A stretch of DNA of 13,746 nucleotides, taken from contig JAJYPA010000187.1 of NCBI GenBank assembly GCA_021795795.1, positions 1-13,746 of the forward strand. The letters are read 5' to 3'. This document shows, in pieces, positions 13,566-13,746 of the stretch. The notes beneath the pieces were generated by a model that worked only from the letters and a program-made list of their open reading frames with translations, searched no databases and was not told the origin of the DNA. Both the position numbers and the translations under genes were made by a program. Positions within the stretch are counted from its first letter, which is position 1. The number at the start of each line of letters is the position of its first letter. The stretch comes from Pseudomonadota bacterium (GTDB lineage: Bacteria > Pseudomonadota > Gammaproteobacteria > Halothiobacillales > Halothiobacillaceae).

Positions 13566-13746
13566 ATGACTACGCACACCATCGACACAGCCACCGTCAA
13601 GCGCTTGGTCGAAGCCCGCGCTCTCCGGGGTGCCGCCATTATCGGTCAGCCGGGTGGCTGGTCGATCATGCTCAAGTACGGCACGGAAGAAAGACCGCTG
13701 GGGATTCAGCGCGCCGACAAGCCCCGTCTCTGGCGCAGCCTTGATA
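13566..13746 (+). CDS. ParC-like plasmid partition-associated protein (3' end outside window)
   Basis: The gene runs off the right edge; 60 residues are visible, beginning MTTHTIDTATVKRLVEARAL and continuing RGAAIIGQPGGWSIMLKYGT and PLGIQRADKPRLWRSLD. I recognise this N-terminus from small plasmid proteins annotated as ParC-family or partition-associated, often near parA or toxin genes, but the name rests on memory of the pattern only. GAGG stands 11 nt before the ATG. It is divergent from the helix-turn-helix gene; the 256-bp gap between them holds the operator-like palindrome and a TATAGT at 13523-13528 without a clear -35. Its downstream neighbours would settle the role. Confidence 0.6.
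   Translation, partial: MTTHTIDTATVKRLVEARALRGAAIIGQPGGWSIMLKYGTEERPLGIQRADKPRLWRSLD

Overview
The window looks like part of a mobilizable plasmid of a Gram-negative bacterium, most likely a proteobacterium, carrying an inserted or accreted block of surface-glycan genes. The evidence is a TrfA-type replication initiator with iterons and a DnaA box, an RSF1010-type (MOBQ) relaxase with a divergent MobC-like partner, and small plasmid-type regulators. Acidithiobacillus-like or other environmental beta/gammaproteobacterial hosts would fit, but nothing here fixes the species.

Left part (1-4800), plasmid backbone. The 3' part of a trfA-like gene is followed by four 21-22 bp-spaced iterons, AT-rich 11-mer repeats and a perfect DnaA box, together a vegetative origin. 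A dense run of small hairpins lies next to it. Then come a small autoregulator-like gene (1363-1620) with palindromic operators around its promoter, and a small winged-helix gene (1702-1983). The mobilization region follows: two minus-strand genes (2019-2258 and 2287-2691, the second MobC-like) diverge from the large plus-strand relaxase (2856-4766). The intergenic hairpin has the same arms as the RSF1010/R1162 oriT hairpin as I recall it. The 13-bp palindrome GTTAC-NNN-GTAAC occurs four times in this half, the last copy just after the relaxase stop, which suggests one regulator addressing several plasmid promoters.

Middle part (about 4990-12100), acquired glycan block. It opens with a single 38-bp sequence matching the terminal inverted repeat of Tn21-group Tn3 transposons, pointing inward; I found no partner on the right. 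All main genes are on the minus strand: a 1002-aa FkbM-methyltransferase/HAD-type fusion overlapping a GT2 glycosyltransferase gene, then a scar of transposon-related debris (IS5-family and pRiA4b ORF-3-like fragments), then a 731-aa GT4-GT2 bifunctional glycosyltransferase. The last gene is far more AT-rich than everything else, so the block is itself a mosaic. These proteins would together build or modify a surface polysaccharide such as O-antigen or capsule.

Right part (about 12100-13746), backbone again. A perfect 13-bp-arm palindrome is followed by a minus-strand set: a small coiled-coil gene, a related copy broken by an in-frame TAA, and a helix-turn-helix plasmid regulator with coiled coil and Trp-rich tail. 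Diverging from these is the 5' end of a plus-strand gene resembling plasmid partition-associated proteins, cut by the window edge. No tRNA, rRNA or CRISPR array was seen.
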